Positions 37,101 to 49,791 of a stretch of DNA of 64,000 nt are shown piece after piece (position 1 is the stretch's first letter; every line of letters starts with the position of its first letter). The notes below the pieces were generated by a model. The model was given only the letters and a program-made list of their open reading frames with translations, was not told the DNA's origin and did not search any database. The stretch lies in contig SNVD02014757.1 in the NCBI GenBank assembly GCA_013180625.2, positions 186,001 through 250,000 on the forward strand, read 5' to 3'. The position numbers were made by a program, and so were the translations under genes. This DNA comes from Boswellia sacra. Taxonomy: Eukaryota > Streptophyta > Magnoliopsida > Sapindales > Burseraceae.

Positions 37101-39171
37101 AAAAGACACAATTGAGGTGGATGAGCCTGAAGGTAAGTGTTCTTTAATTTTTTTCCTTTTATGGTCAGCGTAATTTGTTGACTTCTCTCTTTATACCTAC
37201 TACTGACACGAGGTATTTATGTTTAGAAGGGGGAGACCCGCTGACTGCTGAAGAGTTGGAAGAAAAAGAGCGATTATTGGAAGAAGTGAGTAGAATATGT
37301 GATGTTGGTTAGGCTTCATTATTGCCATTTTTACTTGAACTTGGCTGCTGGTTTATGTAGGGGTTTTCTTCATGGAGTAGAAGAGACTTTAATACTTTCA
37401 TTAGGGCATGCGAGAAATATGGACGGAATGACATAAAAAGTATTGCCTCAGAAATGGAAGGGAAAACTGAGGAAGAAGTTGAAAGATATGCTAAAGTTTT
37501 TAAAGAACGATACAAGGAGTTAAATGGTATGTTACTTCCTAGTTTACACTAGTAAAGTTTTCTAAAATTGACATATTTTGTTGAGAATTATGGTTTGAAC
37601 TGTGAACTTCTTTTATCCATGTGAAAATGTATTAGAGGCACTGTAAACTTTGTAACTTTGTTTATCTATGTAAAAATGTATTACTGGTGCCAGGTAACCC
37701 ACTGTCATAGATCTGATCACTGGTGAGGCAGAATATGATAAAATTACAGAGGGCTCAGTATGAGGCCTGAGAAGTGATATGAATTGAAGGTTGCTTGAAG
37801 GCCTCTTAGTGGTTAGATCTATCTGTCAGTGTTACTTGCAGCGCGAGGCATGATCTATGTTGGCGCTGATGGGTCTGATTTGGAATTAGCTACTAAAAAC
37901 TGTATGCAAAGAAGCACTTAGATTCTGGTTGATTTGAGATGGCTATTCTTTAACGAATTTAACTACGTTGCTGTGGTTTTCAATGGATTGCTGTGCTGCA
38001 TGGCTGGTTTCTTCTTGAGTTCTTTTCTTAGGTTTGACTTAATCAAGGAAAAAATATATTCTCTGATTCTATTGCTTGAGTTCTTTTCTTTATTTTGACT
38101 TGTGCATGGAAAAATATAATGTTGTTGAACAAATAATCTGTTTGTGGTTTGTGTGGTGGACAATATGATATTAATTTTATGCTAGAGCCAAGCACCATTT
38201 TCTCAGAATAACTTGATTCTCTTATTTTGTTGCAATGCTTCTTAGATTATGATAGGATCATAAAGAACATTGAGAGGGGGGAGGCCAGAATTTCTCGGAA
38301 AGATGAGATCATGAAAGCCATTGGGAAAAAGTTGGATCGCTACAAAAATCCATGGCTGGAACTTAAGATTCAATATGGTCAGAACAAGGGGAAGTTGTAT
38401 AATGAAGAATGTGACCGTTTCATGGTAGGGCTTCTATTTATCATCTATAGTCTGTTATAGTACTTATTTTTATTATTTGAACGTTTCTTCCAGTGACATT
38501 TATGCTTTCCATGTTGTCCACAGATATGCATGGTTCACAAGCTTGGATATGGAAACTGGGATGAGCTCAAGGCAGCTTTTCGCACATCTCCCCTATTTCG
38601 ATTTGACTGGTTTGTGAAGTCCCGCACCACTCAAGAACTTGCTAGGAGGTGTGATACCCTCATACGGTTGGTAGAGAAGGAAAACCAAGAATATGATGAG
38701 AGGGAGAGGCAGGCTCGCAAAGAGAAGAAACTTGCCAAGGTTCTGTCTATGACCTCCCTGACCCAAAATACGTTAACTGGCTACTTAAAACTCCCTTGCA
38801 CCCGGATACTCATTCATACTGGGATTATTTTGCTACGGCAATATCTTTTATTTGCATTATCAATATGTCAAGTCATCATCTATTGAACCAGCAAAATTAT
38901 ACCAAAATAATAGTTTTAATAATGATTTATCATGTATTCATGCTATAGTCTTATTTTGTTTGATTTCATATTTCAGAACATGACACCATCAAAGCGTGCT
39001 GCGGGAAGGCAGCCAAATGAGAGTCCAAGTTCTCTGAAGAAACGGAAGCAATCATCCATGGATGACTACTTGAGCTCGGTATGTTTCTGACTTTCATTCT
39101 AGTTTGAGAAATGTATAGTGCTACAAACTGAAATTTGGTTGGTCTTGTTGCAGGGAAAGCGGAGGAAATGA
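31158..39171 (+). CDS. CHR17: ISWI chromatin-remodelling ATPase (CHR11/CHR17 type), 25 exons
   Basis: Exons: 31158-31364, 31913-32044, 32141-32247, 32844-32950, 33576-33673, 33853-34032, 34122-34343, 34570-34704, 34785-35067, 35156-35229, 35447-35667, 35751-35838, 35928-36021, 36121-36309, 36430-36461, 36565-36641, 36737-36826, 36922-36991, 37078-37132, 37227-37285, 37361-37526, 38246-38424, 38524-38739, 38977-39078, 39154-39171. They join in phase to 1,066 residues. After an acidic N-terminus comes the Snf2 ATPase: Walker A DEMGLGKT (about 215-222, split by an intron), DEAH (318-321), helicase-C motif QDRAHRIGQ (about 596-605). The C-terminal half has HAND, SANT ([18 protein letters not shown], about 843-890) and SLIDE ([10 protein letters not shown] onward), then a basic tail. 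ISWI ATPases space nucleosomes; Arabidopsis CHR11/CHR17 act redundantly in flowering and development. The symbol rests on synteny. Confidence 0.96.
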
Positions 39172-41046
39172 TATTTTTGGACATGTTATGATACTTTGTA
39201 TTGCTGTATTCTGGCTATACCCCTTGATTTTTGATATTGCGATTAGGGTTCAACAGAATTCATAATGTCACTAGTATGAAGGGGTAGTAGTATTAGATTG
39301 TATTAGCTTGGGTAGTTGTATAAATGAGTATACGGGAATGTTTTGTAAGCTATATATTCTATTCATCAGAGTTAATTACAATCCATTTAACGAATATATA
39401 TTTATTGGTTGCTGGAGGTGGACGTAGCTATTTCGTCAACCATTTTGATTCTTTATTAGGTATGTTTAATGTCTGCACAAATGACACCTGAAAGTGTAAA
39501 CTAGCTTTTGGTATCAACTTATTTTAATATATCCAACGAGGAAAACGCAGAATGTCACTCATCTAAATTGTCGAGATGAAAAGACTTAGGTAAAAGAACT
39601 TTTTACACCTCATTTTCTCTTTAAACAAAACAAACCTGCGATATTTTGATTCGTATTCGATTCAGTGTGAATATCGCTATGGCTGAAATGGTTTGAGAAA
39701 TTTGCACTTTTATTCACACGCGACCAAGAGAGTGGCAATCAGAGTAAAGAGGGTTGGTCCATCTACCCCAATGGTTAGATTATCAAATCTATTGGTATGC
39801 TGCTTTCAAGAGCACTTTCATTGGTTTTTCAGCTGAAGTCAAGATTCTGCAAAATCGTATCAATGAGGCTCAATTGCTGTGACTTTCTCTTGTTGCGGTC
39901 TTGCTGCTTGCTGTTCAACTGGATCCGTATCTTTTATGCTGCCCTTGAAGGGTTATTTATTAAAAAATGGTAGACTTATAATATTTGTATAATATAATTT
40001 TATAACATGTGTCCGGTTAAATGGTAAAAATTGATAAAAATAACAGGTAAAATTTTATTGATATAATTTTTTTATTTATTTTTGTCTTTTTCAGTGAATT
40101 TTAATTAAATTCACTTATATATAGGCTACTCATGTTGTAAAATATATTATATGAATATTATGAACCTAGTATTAGTTTTTATTAAAAGCTTGGAGGAGGT
40201 GCGGGCTTTTTTTGACGAATGTTGGAGTCGATCTTACATGTCAAACGCTCATTGTCGCTTGCCCGCGTCTCCATAATTGATCGAGTCTTTGTGTAACATA
40301 TAACTCTTCCATTGATAAAACATTCAAGTCCAAGCATACCAGATTCTGGAAGTAAATTAAAACTTCGATTAATTTACAGGAAAGACCGAATTGGAGACCT
40401 AATGGGTTATCCTAGCGGCAAAATAACGCAGGTATAGGAAAAGGAGAGAGAGAGAGTAATCGCTATTACATGAGAATAGTATGATCATTCATGGAGAATC
40501 AGAAAACTAACATGAAACCTTTTTGTATAAGCCGAAAGCACGACTGACTCAAATTCATACACAATGAGACATCCACACCAAACCCACCAAGTTTCCCCAC
40601 TTAAGAGACAATAATATAATATGGGGCAAAAATTAGACATCTTCCCACATCTCCTGGAACATGAACTTCAGAAAGCCCTAAATACATAGATTAACATGAT
40701 GCATACATCATCATCCTGCAGCGGGGTTCCCTGTAATACCTGACATGACACAGTACCCCTTTTCCCAATCCCTTCTTTAACTGTGTCTCCTTCCCTTCAA
40801 CCGCACAATTGAAGCATTCAGTTTCACATTCAAAACTACAAGAGTGATATAGGACAAGCAACAACAGTCAAAGTTGGATACATGCAAGAACTCTTATTCC
40901 CTGGGTGGAAATGGAAACCAAGACGGAAAATGATGGTTGTATCTGCAAGTTTTCTTCTCTCTTTTTGTCATGATTCTCAGAATGATATATCATCTTTTTT
41001 CCCTAGAAGACGAACGTCAATCAGCCAGCTTTTCCATGCAATGCAA
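39172..41046. other. convergent spacer between ISWI and PBL27-like genes
   Basis: 3' flanks of both genes, mostly AT-rich, with no recognised coding sequence. A short GA run occurs at about 40447-40456. Confidence 0.5.
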
Positions 41047-44000
41047 TCACTCATCGGTACCATCAAAGCTTCCCATTGCATTTGCCCGCTTTTTCTCTCT
41101 CCAATTCTCACCCCATACTTTCGCCTCCGCCACAGCACGCTCCCTATCTAAATCACGGTTTCTTGGAGTTTCCCTCGCTCTTCCAGTATTCATAGGGCTG
41201 TCTCTCTGAGATTCTTGTCGCTCTAAATCATCCACACTCCATTTTCTTCCAGACCCACCGCCAGTCTCACTCCTGCCCAACTCTGCACCAGTGCTCAATT
41301 CCCTAACATGGTCCCTCTTTCTGTAATCAGGTGAATTTTTATGGGTAGAAGGTGAACCATGCCGCCCAACACGTCCATGCTCATCTGGGCTATCCAGGCC
41401 ATCCGCCATACTCCTCCTGTCATCCCTGTTCCTAGGCGTAGATGGACCAACCCTGTTACTCTGATTGCTGGTTGCATTGGGGTCATAGGTTTGGGAGGCT
41501 AGATATGTAAGGGCAGTCACAACGTCACCAATTAGAGGCCTTGTCGCGGCCTGCTCCTGCAAACACATGGCTGCCACTGCAAGAGCTTGGTATAATCCTC
41601 GCATTGGATAGCGACCTTGCAATAACGGGTCAGCCATTTTGGGAAACTTCCTGCGATCCTTGAAGAGTGGCCGTGCCTGCACGCCCACACCCCACCCAAA
41701 AGAAAAAAAAAGGAAGAGGGGAAGAGAAATTTCATTTCATGCTCTATAGTACTCATTAAACTAAAAGCATTGCTGTAAATTCAAAATAGACCTACATCGA
41801 AGTCAATGTAAGAATAATGAAGAGATACTTACCCAGGCAACAAGATTATGCTCCCCAGGAGCCCGTGTATTATCAATTGCCTTGCGCCCTGTAATAAGTT
41901 CAAGAAAGACAACTCCAAAGCTGTACACATCAGACTTTAGAGTAAGTTGGCCAGTCATAGCATATTCAGGTGCACAATAGCCATATGTACCCATCACACG
42001 AGTAGATACATGGGTTTTATCACCAACAGGACCCAGTTTTGCAAGGCCAAAATCAGATAATTTAGGGTGATAGCCCTCATCAAGGAGGATATTTGATGAT
42101 TTCAAGTCTCTGTATATAACAGGTGGGTTTGCTTTATCATGCAGGTATTCCAATCCCTTAGCTGCACCAGCTGCAATTTTCATCCGAGTATTCCAATCCA
42201 ATGGCTCTTTGTCGGGTGGTAGATCTGAAACCAGATTCCAAAAACACAAAGTAATCAACATGGTTTGCTATTACACACCTGTCAATTTAATCATCGCAAA
42301 AATGATATGTAATGCGGTTGCACATATATTTGCATTCTGTTCACATAATAACAGCAGTTTGCAGTGTGCACAACTTTCATTTCAATTCAATTTCTTCAAT
42401 CTGGATTTACCAAGATTAGTACAATACCTTTGCAACATATCCAAACCAGAGTTACCTAAAATGTTTGGCAATGAAAAGTGCAATTGATACCGGAAAACAT
42501 GAGTAGGTGTGTTCATTTGCTTCCTCATGACTTCCATGTAATATCTCCAGTTTGTCACTTATGAGCTTAGATATTCTTTTGAGATAGACCTGGTGGTTAG
42601 AAGTTGTTTACAATGTTAAACCAAGGTGAGATTTTGGCAAGACCACTTCTCTTTATAATCTTTAGTGCTGTTCAGACCATATAATGGATAGTTTTCATTT
42701 GTAGCCCTTTTAAGGTTTAGGGAAAAGCTTGTCCTAACTCTTGTAGACAGCTGCCTCACCCTTGATTATATGCCTAACCAGACTTTTCTAGCAGCAGTTC
42801 GCAGTTCACACTGTTGTAGATAAATAGAAGTTATGCTTTTCAACAATCCTCAGGAAAAGTGCCTAATATTGGTTAGCCACCTGAATATCTTTTCAGAATT
42901 TGCAGTCATTTTCTCTAGTCAAAATATTGCCAATAATGTCTAACTCTCTCTATCCATGCCCTTTTATTCTCTCTCCTTTAAACACTGTATTTTTGCAACC
43001 AACTACTCTTTGTTTTGGTGCACTCACTGACATTCTCTACACATGGTTGAACAATCTTAGACAATTTGTAGGCCACTTTGTCCTTGATAAGTTTCACCCT
43101 CAAAATCTAAAAACTACATTGCTGATTAGCTTCTACAACATAGAGCATACTCTTTATAGACATGAAAGCCAATGGAGTTTCATCCTTATTTCTGACATAT
43201 TGCTGGTGAGTTCATTATTCTCTTTTTCTCCTTTAAAACTGAATTATGAAAACAAACATTCCTGTTAGACAGTCTCTTTCAAATTACAAAAGATAAGCAA
43301 AAACTTGCGCTGCTGTTCCTGTTGTAACTAGGCCACACAACAAAGCCAGCCCATAGATACACGAGATACGTCCCATCACTTCATTCTAAGAGATTAAAGA
43401 AATAAATTTCAAAGTGTATCAAATTTAGCTGCTATCGTGACAAAATAATCCTTTTTCTTTTTTGGTGGGAATACTTAATAAGTTGTATAGAAAGAAAATA
43501 ATATATCTCATTCATTAAACACATCAAAAGTTGAAGCTCAGAAGTTTTTGGACAAAGGATTGAGTATACTGACAAAAAGTCCTTCTCCAAATCTTATTTT
43601 GAGAGGTTATAACAGTGGTCCAAGTGATAAGCATTGATCTTTTCTTTCTCTGTTAAATTTTGTTTTATAAAATTTGATGCAACCAGGACACAGTAAATCT
43701 TTGTGGCATTCTACCGGGTGCTACATTTGCATAAACTATATTTTTATTCTATTTTGTTTTGGTATACTGAAGACAAACAATATGAGGATAAAAAGGAAAT
43801 GGACTAGAAAAAAAAGGGAAAAACTTGAAGCATCTCCCAAAGAAAAAATATTTCACAGTTGTGAGAGAAAAGAGAAGAGCTAGACCAAGAAAACAGAGAG
43901 ACCAGAAGTAGCAACTTCTGACTTCACCTATGAGCATGACTGCGATCTAATAGAAACATAGTGGGTTTGGGTCTCCCTCAATTGGGTTTGGATCAAACTT

Positions 44001-47000
44001 TTTATACCTGGTTCCCACAAAAAGAGAGTAGAGAGCACAAGAAAGCCTTTCAGAAATTCTCAAATCAATTAATTCTCCATCTATAATAACCACATAGACG
44101 GCCCTTTAATAGACTCCACAAAGACATAGTGAGAGAAATTAAATCACTCCAGAAACTAACATTCTTAATATGTTAATTACTCAAATTTTAATATTAAAAA
44201 GAAACTACATAAAACGAAAGAAAAAAATGCTCTTCATATAATATTTCTGATATTAGTAAATTTACTTAAATGAATCTCAAGGCCTGATGGACTAACAGTG
44301 TAGCCGCATCTAATAGTCTTCTAGAAATCATGAATGCCAGGAGGTCTACTTGATTGGATTAATAACCTCTTGTTGGGAAACCTCAGGTTCTTTTGCTTTA
44401 ATTCCCTCTTGCTGAGAAAAACTCGACCTTGAGTTTTTGTTTTTTAACAATAAACAATGGTTTATGTGTTTTCATCCCTCTTTGACACAAGAAAATCGGA
44501 GAATGTAACCTATGTATGTGGCATTTCATCAAACAATCAAGACTTTTTTTTTTAACAACATGAAAGTTCATGACAAGGAATTAAAAAGAACAATGGTAAA
44601 AGAAATATAGCTACATAGGGAAGAAAAAAAGATCCCAAGACGATTAGATAAAAAAGCTCAAGAGAAAGAGGTATATACAGCAAAATTTGAAAATAAGAAG
44701 GATTAAAGCAGCAGCCATAAGAGGTAAAGAAAGAGGGAGAAGAAAAAGAAATTATCAAGTTATATTCATTCTGTGTCTTTCCTATCACACATCATTAACT
44801 TTAAAAAATAATAATAATAATAATTTTGGTTCAGCTAAGACATGCAACTCTGTCATTCATGTTTCATTAAGCATAAATGATTTCCAAAGAAATCTGATAC
44901 AGTCAGCTAAACGTTAACTAAGTGTCAAGTGCGCTTCCATCACTAACAGCAGTAACTTGATTTTGATAGTATTTGGCCATGTACAAAGCAAAAGAGAAAT
45001 CTCAAATGAAGTTGTAGCTCAAGGTTCAGTTAATACTATCAAGGCTCCGCAAGTCCAGTATAACAAGATAGTAAATGAAAGCTTACCCTAAGTCCAACAA
45101 AAGACAATTCTGGCACCCCAAAATGATTTAAGGTGGATATCAAGCTTCATAATCTACGCCAAGTACCATTTAGCAAAGTATAATCTAGTCCCAAAAATGC
45201 TAATGATTTAGCACACATCTAGTTTGACAAAACCTTATGGAAAATTTTGACCACATTATTCCGTCTAGAGAATCTCTGCAAAATATTTCTCATAATATCA
45301 ATGCTATACCTGCTGTAAGACAATCTTATGATAAAGTTTTTGACTAGGATTCATAGAGGCTTTAAATAATTAATATACTATTGATAAACTCATGTTCTTG
45401 CAAATTATAAATTACTACTATAAGCATCCCTAAAGATTGTAAAATTGATTCAACCAATTAAGGAAAGCAACAAGAAAGGAATTAATAAACATCATCACAC
45501 ATGCATTAACTGTTCATATTATATGCCAAAAGTACAACTTCCATATTCTACTACGTGACAGCATGGTTGCACCAGGATTTCATATTGTAGTAAGTATAAG
45601 GCACACAAACTAACCATGTAAATGATCTTCCAATGATCCCAATGGCATAAACTCATAAACAAGGAGGCGTTGGTCCCCATCAGCACAATAACCGATCAAG
45701 TTGACAAGGTTTGGGTGGTGTAAGAGACTAAGCATGAGAACTTCCACAAGAAATTCTCTATTTCCTTGAAGGCCATTCCGGTCAAGCTGTTTGACAGCAA
45801 CTACCTGAAAAAAACCATTCCATGCAACCAGAAATCATCAAAGAATAGATGAAACTCAACATGCACATTCTATTATAAATACAATTCACTACATATAGAA
45901 AAATGGAAAAATACATACAGGGCAAAAGTTTTACATCAGCGAGATTACAAAACTTAAAAATGGACTTCAATTCAAACAATCACTACCTACCTGTCCTGTA
46001 CTCTCCAAGCGACCTTTGTAAACACGTCCAAAGCCCCCTTCCCCCAATAGGCATTCTGGTCTAAAGTTCTTTGTAGCAGCAGCAAGCTCTCTAAATGTAA
46101 ATGTTTGTGCAGCGATGTGTTGAGTTGGTTCTTTAGGAACAGCTGGTTCCTTCTTTGGATCAGAACCATTCCGAGATTTTGATTTGTCTATATAAAAATT
46201 TGAGCAAACAAAGGCAAATATTAGAATTCGGATGTAAGGAAAATAACCATGACAGAATTCAATAGCCTAAGGGCAGAAAATTCACAAAAGTGGTTAACCA
46301 AATGCCTCCATGTTTTATGTTGTCATATTAGTTACAGCAGCTATAGAACCAAATCACCCAACAACAGAGAAAACTCCTTATACAACTCAAAAAATCTTGC
46401 AGCATAATGTAATCCTTGTCAGATTGCCCATTTACTGGAGAAAACTAAGCTTGTCTTTCACCTCCTGTATCAGAATTTCTGATGAAAAAGTCAATTTAAA
46501 ACCTAACATTTTACTTTACATTACATTTTACAATTTTTAAGTAGAAGCATGAAACAATCAGGTGCAAGTGTCAATTGTTTTGTTACAAAATAATTGATAG
46601 CATTTATTCAGCACTAAACTTGAACCATCGCAGATAAACTCATAATATAACGATTAAAACAAGACAATTGGAGCTCCAACGACTAAGGGGCAGATCTCCC
46701 AAAAAAAGAAAAAAAATGACACCACTCTTCCACAATAAAAATCAAACGCCAAAACAAACCTGAAATTCACCAACTAAAAAGTATTTTTTTTATAATAATA
46801 ATAATAAACGTAAGAGCTTGAAAAACTCCGAATTCAGCAAATCATCATAAAAAGCCACAAGAACAATAGATGCATCGGATCAAAATTACAACAAACTGTA
46901 ACAGCAGCCCATTGGCAAAACACCGAAAGCGAAAGCAAAAAACATAAAATTCAACATTCCCAGTAATCAATCCAATCGAAAAGGAAAAAACCCAGAAAAG

Positions 47001-47184
47001 GTTCCAGACAAAAACAACAAAAAAGGAGGAAACTTTAACCTGAGCTAACTCTGCTAACATGGTGGGACTGAGCAATTGAGCCATCTTTAGCTGAATCCTT
47101 CTTGGTGACTACTTCCTTCACTCCACTAACAGCAGCACCGTCCTTGTTATTGGATGATCCAAAACAAGGAAAACACCCACCCAT
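41047..47184 (-). CDS. PBL27: receptor-like cytoplasmic kinase, PBL27 type, 5 exons
   Basis: Exons in transcript order: 47184-47040, 46187-45991, 45804-45615, 42224-41833, 41676-41047; 517 residues. MGGCFPCFG gives Gly2 for myristoylation and Cys4/Cys7 for palmitoylation, so plasma-membrane anchoring is expected. The kinase domain begins near residue 90: glycine loop [11 protein letters not shown] (97-107), catalytic Lys119, YRDLKSSN with Asp217 (the HRD His is Tyr here, as in several RLCK VII members), DFG at Asp235, and the activation segment [16 protein letters not shown] long Arg/Asp/Ser-rich tail of about 130 residues follows, as in PBL27. Arabidopsis PBL27 (At5g18610) links the chitin receptor CERK1 to MAPK activation. 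Orthology is supported by gene order. The third intron is unusually long (42225-45614, 3.4 kb). Confidence 0.94.
42225..45614 (-). other. 3.4-kb intron of the PBL27-like gene
   Basis: AT-rich, bounded by a normal GT donor at 45614 and AG acceptor at 42225. Scattered short frames have no recognisable protein similarity, and no transposon ends were identified. Confidence 0.7.
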
Positions 47185-48034
47185 ATCAAATCCAAACAAA
47201 TCAAGGAAAACCCTTAACAAAGTTTCAAACTTTGGTACTTCCGAAAACCCTTTTTACACTATCGGCTCACTCACTCTTCCTCTTTGAAATCCCATCTCCA
47301 GAATTGGCCATCAGATCACTCTCTGCTCCAAGTTTTTCATCTTTGTGTGATCTTCAGCGCCCATTAAAGAGAAAGATCGAGACTCAAAAAAGCAGATCAA
47401 CAAATCGAAGAAAAACTCTTCCTCTTGTTGTGTGGTGAGGTTGCAAGTAGAGAAGGTAAAGAAAAGAAAAGGGAAAAAATCAATAAATAATTAGTTTATC
47501 AACACAAAGAGAAAAATATACTTATATATATATATTTATATTTAAAAAAAAAGTGAAATTCAAATTACCATGGAATGGAATTATCTAGTAATTATGGTAT
47601 TTATCATAATCGAATAGATACTGTTAATAAGTTGGCCACTATTGTAAGTTTTTTTTTTTTTTACAATTTCGATTTCCTTTTTACTTATCTACCCTTGTTG
47701 ATGGGAAGCATTTACAATCCTAGGAAGGGGTAATAATCATCATCACGGTCGGGGAGGGGGTGGGTCCCACATAAGGGGATGTGCTTCCACACTTGTGATG
47801 GACATTCTCTAACACTAACACATGCTTAATACTATTAAAAAGGAGGGAAAGGGCCTGAGAGAGTAAGAGTGAGAGTGGTTGGCTACGGTTGGTGTTGTTG
47901 TTGTGCGTACAATCAATTTTTGGCCGTCGGATCATGTGATGATCATCATCGTCATCGCCGTCATGGGTAGTAGTACTTTACTTGTAGATATGTTACGTCA
48001 TGATGTTTTTGATCCAACCAACGTCTTTCAAACT

Positions 48035-48035
<1 letters not shown>

Positions 48036-48065
<30 letters not shown>
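48036..48065. repeat. (AAT)n microsatellite
   Basis: About ten uninterrupted trinucleotide units. Confidence 0.9.
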
Positions 48066-48066
<1 letters not shown>

Positions 48067-49772
48067 CTCCTTCTCCTCCTGTACAACCCCTTTAATTTAA
48101 AACTGAAACTGTACTCACACTTCAATTTAATAATATTACCAGAACTATTTTTATTAAATTTTCAACTTCATAAATGATGATTGTGCCCTCCAAAGCCGTT
48201 AATTTTTTTCTTTCTCTTTTTAAACGTTTAACTGTAGCGAATGCTATCCCCTTTCTTCTTCTTTTTATATTATTAAAAAAAAAAAAAAAACACAGCACAC
48301 AAACAAATGGGCAGATCTCTCTGGGAAAGTTCAATCATTGTTCGGGTCTGGCATAGAAATGGAAGCCCATAGCATTGGGCTTTTGAAGGAAAATTAAAAG
48401 CTGACGATGTAGGAAGTAACATCAACAATTTTTCTTAACGGTTCCGCGTTCTCCAATCTCCATTTCATATTTTATCTTATAGTGCAAAAGAAGCTTGGCG
48501 TATGAGACCAAATTAACTCTCTGCCAAATTTTTCAAAGTTACACAAAACAAAAAAGACAAAAAAAAAAAAAAGTACTCTAATCCATGCTTCGTGATATAT
48601 ATGATGCCTGGATACGCATATGTGCCACACCACAAGCATGCATTATGATTGGTGACTAATTAATTTAATTATATGCTCCTGTCACCATTATCATTGGATT
48701 TACCGACTTCACGTCTGACTAATTAGCTACCTAAATTATTATAGGTATCTCTGTAACATCAACGGCTTCTTTTATTCTTAAACAAACTGAATATTAATTT
48801 ATACTCATTTGAGAAAACGTGACAACTAAACTTTGTCAATCCACATTTATATGGATGAACTTTAAATAACATTATCTTTTTCAGTAATATATATTTTATT
48901 TTTATTTTTTTACATATCATATTGGTTGACAAATTTATACATTAGTTCGTATAATTAAATACATATCACCAACATAAAATAAACAATTTAGAATAACATC
49001 GGTAATAGATAACAATACTATTGTTAATTGTATTTAAAAATTTTTACGATAAACTTTCGTTTGTCACTCTATATATATACGGTATTACAGTCGTTCTATT
49101 ACTACAGTCTATAGACGCCGTACGCATGCAGCCAATCACATCATCTCTTTGAGAACATTAATTAAAGTTATGTTCTTGGACTCCAAGTTTTGAGCTTACC
49201 TTTCTGTAATTAAACACTAGCTTTGTTTAGCTTCCTCAATAGGCTGAAATAAAGCAAGTCCACTTGGTCAAAGTTTTCAGACCTGCAAAATAATCTTAGC
49301 CACCAAGCAATATATGATATAATATAAACAACTGTAGAATGTATATAGAGAAAGTAATATTTTGCCATACAGTTTATTTATTGATTAATCTAGCGATTAA
49401 GGTTAAATATAAAAAAGTTAAATTTAACATCATCAACTTATTCATCATCTGAATTATTAAATTTTATAAATTAAAAATTAAAAATTTAAGTCATAAAAAA
49501 ATTATGTAAAAAGATATATTGAAAGTGTTTTTGAGTGTCAATTGTTTACAAATTGGGCTCTCTCTATGACTAACCTTGTCTCTGCTTTTTGGCAAAGACT
49601 TGTAAAATTTCAATGGAGTTGATAACTTTTTTTAAAGATCGAGCACTTTTACTTTAAAGGATATATTTTTTATTTATTTGAATAAAAACTATAAATAAAA
49701 TATTAAACCTTCGTAACCAATTTCAAAACGTTTGGCGCTGCCACAAACACTTCCAAGAGCGTCCACAGTCTC

Positions 49773-49791
49773 CCGCGCGCGCGCGCACACA
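49773..49791. repeat. (CG)n/(CA)n alternating tract
   Basis: An uninterrupted run of alternating purine and pyrimidine: about seven CG units followed by CA units. Such tracts can adopt Z-DNA. Confidence 0.75.

Noticed and set aside
42900..43268. 122-codon open frame on the + strand inside the PBL27-like intron
   Set aside because: No recognisable motif and AT-driven composition; it lies wholly within an intron.
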